A stretch of DNA of 64,000 bases from Rhinopomastus cyanomelas (lineage: Eukaryota; Chordata; Aves; Bucerotiformes; Rhinopomastidae), in assembly GCA_013400115.1 (NCBI GenBank), contig VXBP01001113.1, forward strand, positions 1,456,404 through 1,520,403, written 5' to 3'. Both the position numbers and the translations under genes were made by a program. This document shows positions 57,683 to 64,000 of the stretch, piece after piece. Position 1 is the stretch's first letter. Each line of letters opens with the position of its first letter. The notes beneath the pieces are model-generated. The model searched no databases. It was not told the origin of the DNA and saw only the letters and a program-made list of their open reading frames with translations.

Positions 57683-60600
57683 AAGAAACTGGTTTTTCCC
57701 AGGAACTACAGCAGCAGGTGCTCAGTGGCTTCAGCAAGATCGATCTCCAAGCAGCGCTTGATCTAGCAAGGAGACTGGCTCGTCCATTTTTCCCTACTCC
57801 TGCTAAAGAGGTGTCATCTTAACAGCTGAGAGCTCTTTGGGCCAAAACTATTGCCTGGGCAGGGGGTGAAGAACCTCCATTTGTCGATGGCTTTGCAAAG
57901 CCTACAGAAGATTTTGTACAGTTTTAAAGACTTTGTTGAAAGAGCTCAGTGATTGCTGTGGGCTCCAGCAATTACTTAATAGACAGAGGAAATGAGAGCA
58001 GTGGACTGCTCCCAGGCATGAGCACAGACCAGAACGTGCCTCGCAGCAGAGACACACCTCATTTATGAGTCCACCACAAGTAGCAGTCGTTCTGCACACT
58101 CATGCTAGCTTCCAGCACGCTGCAAAGCAGCTGAGCAAACCCAGCAGACCTGCCAGACATTAACGTTGCTCGTCAGGAGCTTAAAGAGTCCTTCTGATGG
58201 GGGATTGGATGGCAAATCAGCACTCCTGGGGAAGCAGTCACCCGTTAGAGGTGTCCCTCATTCCCTGCAATCACCACCTTCCCTGGCCCAAGACTAAGGC
58301 TGTTCAGCGCATCTCCTCACAGCCGTAGGGGGGTATCTTACCTAACCAGAAGGGAAAATCACAAGTTGCTAGAGATTGGTTTCATCTCGCTACTAGTACA
58401 GTGTTTCATGGAAAAGGCAAGGGGGCAGATGCATATCAGGTGTCCAAGGAGCTCAGCATTAACCCAAACATCTGCAGACAGATCAAGCAAATAATGCCCA
58501 TCTGCCCGCTCGCTGCTTCTAGCGCTGCGAGCAGAGCGCAGACTGACACAGGAAGGGCTAATGGAAAGACCAGACAAGACACCAGATGGAAACAGCAAAT
58601 CTGCTTTAAATGGGAAGATCGTTGTCTGCCGAGCTGCAGCCCACGGCTGAGTGGTGGCCCACTAAGACTACTGAGTGCATCCTGCTAAAGCTTGTGGTGT
58701 GGCCAGCTAGCAGCCATGAAGAAATCTCAGACAAAAAAGCCACCAGCAGTCCTGCCAGATTCGGGAGCTGTTGCCTCAGAAACCGTGAGATAGTTCTCTA
58801 AAGACATCTTTACAGTGAGGGAGTCTGCAAGAGACACATCCTGGGTCCTGGTCACTTCCTTTGCTACTAGAGGAGGGAGAGGAGCACATCACTCGTCCCT
58901 GTGAGGAGCACTGAGCTCAGAGCACTATTAACCAGGATTCATCTCTGATCAGACAAGACTGCCAGGGGGCCAAGAATAACGTAGGATTAGCACCGCCGCT
59001 GGAATCCTGCCGAAGGCTTGGCTGTACGGTTTGTGTTTGAAGACTGATAACCCACACCGCACGTGTGGCAGGCCGCTGGATGCGATCCTGTGCCACAAGT
59101 GGTGGCTGAGCCAGAGCAGCCAGTGACATTGAAACTGTGAGTCCTCCGGAAGAAACCTTCTTGGTCGCAGGGTGTCCCACTCCCCTCCTGTGTCCACTTC
59201 AGAGGAACGTGAGCGCTCCTCTTCACCAGGTAACCGGAGCCACTGGTAGTGCCATGGCGAGGACACTCATCACTCAGGTATCACACAAACTTCTCCCCCA
59301 AGGGGAAGTGACAAGGACGAACAGTAATGGAAGAGATAAGTGAATCTGTCAAAAGGAAACAGGCTTAAAATCCAGTTTCTGCAGTTCTGGAAGTAACTTG
59401 CCTCGAAAGGCAGCCTTCCCACAAACTGCTGCTCTGCAACATCCAGCTCACAGTCCCTGCCAGACTGCTCATAGCAAACATGTCTGTACAAGGGCGCAGC
59501 ACCACCGAGAATCCCTCCCCCATCCTTTTAGGATGATTAATAGCTACTAGAAACATTCTCTTCCCTCCTTGCACCATCTGGGCTTATCCCAGCGCTGTCA
59601 GTGCTGCTTTTGAGACCTGCTCACCTACGAGCTAACCCAGGAGCAGCAAAACACATCTCTGTTACCCAGTGAGGAACAGAGAGCTGCCACTGGGAAGAAG
59701 GTTTCCTGCTTTTATTTTTATCACATCCCTCCCTGGTCCATGGAGAGGGGCAAGCGTGTGGTGTGATGGGCAGAGGTACTCAGGGCACCAACAGCTATCA
59801 GCCAGCTCACACAACCCAACCACAGGCTCCGAGAACGAATGTAGCGCTGCCCAGAACTGCTTTGCTCCCGCGCTCTCTTCAGATGGCTTCAAGCTTTGCA
59901 ACAGCCTCTCTCCTTTCCCTCCACTGTCCACCGAGAGCAGAACAGATACCAGCAGGAGCCAAGAGGACGCAGCAGGCAGAGCCTAGTGCAGGTGGGTGCC
60001 CCAATAAAAAGCAGATACAGCTGCACTTCTGCACGGGAAGGTGAGGACGAATGCCAGTGGACAATGAGAGGAACACAGCTCTGCACAGGTTACCTTTTAC
60101 GCAAAGGCAGAGCCTCTCGTTTCCTTCAAAATAGCTTCCTGGCTGGTTTGGGATTCATCCAGGGGGATCAAGCAGCCTCTGGCAGAGCAGATACAAGCAG
60201 CAGCACAGGACCCCCCACCAGGTCCAGGGACACTATCACTGGGAAAACAAGGCTCTGCACATCTTGTAGCACCATGCCCAAGGGCTTCCTTTGGAAAGCA
60301 GCCCTGCCCTACCTTGTGGTGATTGCTCCCAGGCAATTGAGTAACTGCCATGAGGTCATTTCACTGTTGAACAGGCAATGCTGAGACAGGCTGAGCAGCG
60401 CTGCCTGCATCCCAAACGGATGCCACAGCTCACCGCTGCGTGCCTATGGTGATACGGCGTTGGGCTTGCATCTCTGCGTGAGAAATCTGGGCAACGAGAG
60501 AAACAGCCAGATACTTGAAGCCAGGCACATCAAAATGGGTCCACGATACTAGCCCAGACACATCTGCCAGCATACGGAAGAATCAAATCATCCCTATAAT

Positions 60601-61051
60601 CTGTGGGCTTGCTCCCGCACTCTTTACTCAGGCAAAGCTCAGTGTAGTAGATTAAGGGTTAGATGGTGACATGCTTCGACCCCTCCTTTTAAAGATCTGC
60701 CCCGTGGTATGGACAGCAGAAAAGTGTAAAGCTCTGCAATCCGAATGCAGGGACAAAAATTCTTTGTCCCCCCCACTCCTTCTCTGCACATCCACTTTGG
60801 GCTCTACCATGCCAACACCACTGGGACTTTGGAACTTCAGACTTCTGTCTCCCAGTTGCTATCAGCCCCCTGCACTGGTGGCCAAGCAGCAACCAAAGGA
60901 CTCTGCTACAACACGTTGAGTTTTCAGCTGGTCTTTGTGCACATTCGGTGCGTTTATAAAGAAAAAGAAAGCATTTGGATTTAGTGGAGGCAACAAGACA
61001 CATTTGGCTGCTTACCCAGCTCCCAGGCCCTCTTTATAAAACTTCTGTCTG

Positions 61052-61692
61052 TGCCAAAGCCAGCCAAACACAACCACATCAGGGGCTGTGTCAAAAGAAC
61101 CGTGGCCAGCAGGCCAAGGGAGGCGATTCTCCCCCTCTTCTCTGCTCCTGTGAGCCCCCATCCAGAGAACTGCATCCAGTTCTGGAGTCCCCAACATAAG
61201 AAGGATGTTGAACTTTTGGAGCAAGTTGAGAGGAGGCCACAAAGATGATCAAGAGGCTGGGATTCCTCTTCTAGGAGGACAGACTGAGAGAGCTGTTGTC
61301 CAGCCTGGAGAAGAAAAAGCTCTGGCGAGACCCCATTGTGGCTTTTCAGCATCTGAACAGGGACTACAAGAAAGCTGGAAATGGACTTTTTACAAGGGCT
61401 TGGGGCTTGTAGTGATAGGACAAGGGGCAATGGCTTCAAACTGAAAGATTGATTAGACATTTAGGTTAGAAATTAGGAAGAAGTTGCTCACTATGATGGT
61501 GAGACACTTGTGATAGTTTGCCCAAGGAAGGTGTGTATGATCCATCACCAGAAGGGTCACAGGCCAGGTTGGACCGGGTTTCGAGCAAGGCGGTCTAGAG
61601 GGCTATGTCCCTGCCCATGGCTTGGGGGGTTGAAAGTAAGAGGTCTCTCAAGCTCCTTCCAAACCATGCCATTCTATGGCTCCATGATTTGA
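61052..61692 (+). mobile_element. Old CR1 3' region
   Basis: Diverged CR1 reading RPREAILPLFSAPVSPHPEN-type ORF2 end at 61051-61248, then 'gaggacagactgagagagct...cattgtggcttttcagcatc...gataggacaaggggcaatgg' and ending 'ccattctatggctccatgat'. Confidence 0.8.
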
Positions 61693-64000
61693 TGCAATTA
61701 CCTCTAAACAGACTCTCTTAAGAAGCTTTGTAGTCCCTGGACAGATGTTTATGGCACCTTCTGCATGTGAAGCTCCAAGCAGCAGCAGTGAGGATATTAA
61801 GGGAATCTTCTGCCCAGAGTGGATGAAAGGGAGGAAAGGTGGGGAGCATTTCTCTTCAAAGCACCACAGCACAGCTCTGTATGAGTCAGGACAGATGGGT
61901 GGGTCTAAAATTGATTCTGTTCCTTCTGGCCTTCTCCCCCCCTCCATTCAGGCACACAGTTTGCCCAATGGTGCCCTCCGCGGTGCCTTCACACCGAGAC
62001 ACACAAGTGTGATGAAGAGATAAGAAATGAGAAAATGAACACCAGCTAAGGAAAAGGACTGAGTAAACAGCACCGATGTGAGCTCGAGAGGAAAACCCAG
62101 CTGCTCCTTTGCTGGACAGAACAGACATGCAGCAACATATTTCTGAGGCCACCAGTGACAAGCAGACATCTCTGACATTCAGTTTAATCCTCCCCACCCA
62201 CACGGCCCCTTTACCGTGAGTAATGTCCTCAGCGCTGCAGTTCTGTGCTGAGCAGCCACAGCTTCTCCCAGCAAAAGCATGCAGCTGGGTCAGCAGAGAT
62301 CAGAGGCTATGAGAAAATCCAGGCAAGCACGTTCCCCAGCCCTTCTCTGCAGAAAAGGGGGAATGCTAAGCTGGTGCCTCACAACCGGCTCCGGGAGTTT
62401 TTCCTCCTGAGCGTGTCCTGTTCCCTGCACCGCTACAGCCTGGCTCTGCTTCAGCCCAAAACTGTCCAGATGCTGAGGGCTGGCCCATCCCACACCACTG
62501 CCAGGAATGGAGGGGAAGGAGGTCATACTCCTGGCTGGTGAAATCAGCCTGAGAATCAGCCCGACCCAGTAGGGTCTGTGGTCTCACTGCACAAGCCCCT
62601 CTGGCAGCCCAGCCCACCCTACCCTCACCCTCTCCCTGTGCGTGACAGCCGGATGAGCTCTACTGGCACAGAAAAGGCGTCGGAGCACACGGAGGGCTGA
62701 CCTCAGCAAGGTGGTATAAAAAGGCACAGTTTGCCCAGACAGATGCTGCAGTGGTGGTCAAGGAGTTTCTGAGCCCCACAGCTTGTTGTGCAACATGCCT
62801 CACATTTTTAAAGCAGAAAGATTTCTGACAGGACCTCAAAACCATTACACAGAGCTGCTCATTGGCTGAGCGTTGCCGGATGGTTTATTTCACCCCCGAG
62901 ATAAAACATGTCCTGTAATCAGCAACCACCTCAGATCCTGTGTCGCTGCCCAACGTCAATTATTGGTGCAGTTAGGGTGTCCCTGAATGTCTTTATTTCT
63001 ACTGAAAAGTACTTACAAATGCATTTGCTGCTGTTACTTTGATGTTGCACCCTTCGAACCCAAAGCATTTGACAAACCAAACACATCTCTTGGTGGACAA
63101 AGTGATTTTTGAGGGGGAAAGGTATCAGGGGGCCTGCAGTCACATATGACACCTGGGAACAAGCAGATCAGGGAACAAAAAGGATCCGCTTTCTCCCCAA
63201 GAAGTCCAACCTTTACTTTCATTAGCTTAAGTTCTTGAAGCTCTCACTTAAACTTAGGGCTGCTGTATTCCCTCTTGATGTGGAGGTCTCTCTTTAGGTT
63301 CTCTGGAGAACTTTAGCAACTCTGGAGAACACCGTGGGTCAAACGTTGCAAAAAAATCCAGACTGAGCTCAGAGGATGGAGAGCAGCATGGTGACCTCAG
63401 GCTGCTCCGTAACTCATCGGCAGCCGGTCTGAAAAGGTGAACTGCAGAAAGCACAACTCTGGCTCCTAGGGGGGACGAAGGTACTGTTCCTGCATGTAAC
63501 TCATCTAGGAGGTGTTCGACTGGTGGCCTAATTCTTTTAAATGTTTTCTGAACAACAGAACTGCCCTCCAGACTCAGGAGATGGGGGTGGAGAAGTTCAG
63601 TCCTGTCCTGTGCCCCGCAGCGCTCTGCCTTTACTGTGCGAAAGTTCTACCACCTTCCGCTTGGTACATTTGAGGACAGCTTCTCCTCATCAAGTCCTTT
63701 CCCATCCCCTCAACAGCCACTTGTACCTTTGAAGCACAGGCTTGCCCAGCCCCAGCAGCTGCCTGGGAAGCTGTCTGGGTTCGCGCTGACTTTTGAAGTC
63801 CGTAGGGGCATAACCAGGGATGTGAAACTCTGCTCTCCACACCCCACACGCTCAGACGGACCAGGCACTATGCCGTCTCCTAAACATCAGCCCAGCTACT
63901 TCTGGAGGACCAAAAGCTCTTAGCAGGTGACCCTAACGTGCAGTGTCCCACGGGCACTGATCAACCGCCCAGGCGTGGAGCAGCTCTGCCAGGCACCCCG

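Larger units (their letters stand above)
56342..64000 (-). other. PDLIM1 intron 1 (to window end)
   Basis: Holds CR1 copies at 56533-56976, 57307-57682 and 61052-61692. I searched for the exon 1 residues (PGPWGFRLVGGKDF-type) on the minus strand and did not see them. 57683-61051 and 61693-64000 show nothing I can name. Confidence 0.6.

Noticed and set aside
56342..64000. Searched for PDLIM1 exon 1.
   Set aside because: No minus-strand sequence encoding the PWGFRL carboxylate-binding loop with a following donor was found; it is presumed beyond 64000.
1..64000. Bacterial-type systems, CRISPR arrays, operons.
   Set aside because: Exon-intron genes, CR1 LINEs and LTRs show this is a vertebrate nuclear genome; no regularly spaced direct repeats were found.

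Overview
This is vertebrate, almost certainly avian, nuclear DNA. Two intron-rich genes have canonical GT-AG splice sites, and the repeats are dominated by CR1 LINEs whose 3' ends read (in either orientation) like 'gattctatgatt'. About 10 kb of the 64 kb, by my rough tally, is recognisable CR1. That is more than most birds carry and fits a CR1-expanded lineage such as Piciformes (woodpeckers and relatives), but this is inference only.

Layout. (1) 678-19542, plus strand: the last 15 coding exons of HELLS (LSH/SMARCA6), the SNF2-family remodeler needed for DNA methylation. They join in frame into 680 residues covering the whole helicase core and the C-terminus. The first ~158 residues (by comparison with the 838-residue human protein) lie left of the window. 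A poly(A) signal is at 19968. HELLS introns carry CR1 copies, an old ERVL-type LTR, and an inverted CR1 pair with a short assembly gap. (2) ~20000-25845: intergenic DNA between two convergent genes. A 2.7-kb CR1 on the minus strand fills almost half of it and is split by a clean solo LTR with a 6-bp target duplication. (3) 25845-56341, minus strand: coding exons 2-7 of PDLIM1 (CLP36/elfin), a PDZ-LIM cytoskeletal adaptor, joining in frame to 295 residues. Exon 1 (about 32 residues in human) was not found and probably lies right of 64000. Its introns hold many CR1 fragments, a second assembly gap, and a 483-bp hAT-type DNA transposon with 15-bp inverted ends. (4) 56342-64000: PDLIM1 intron 1, with three CR1 copies and otherwise nothing recognised.

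The two genes are not known to work together: HELLS acts in nuclear chromatin and PDLIM1 on actin stress fibres. In the human genome the CYP2C cluster and ACSM6 lie between them; here the 3' ends are about 6 kb apart with no trace of those genes. I found no new multi-gene system. The most interesting items are a chimeric CR1 subfamily with two 3'-end modules (four copies sharing one junction), the hAT element beside the PDLIM1 PDZ exon, the nested solo LTR, and the compact HELLS-PDLIM1 junction.
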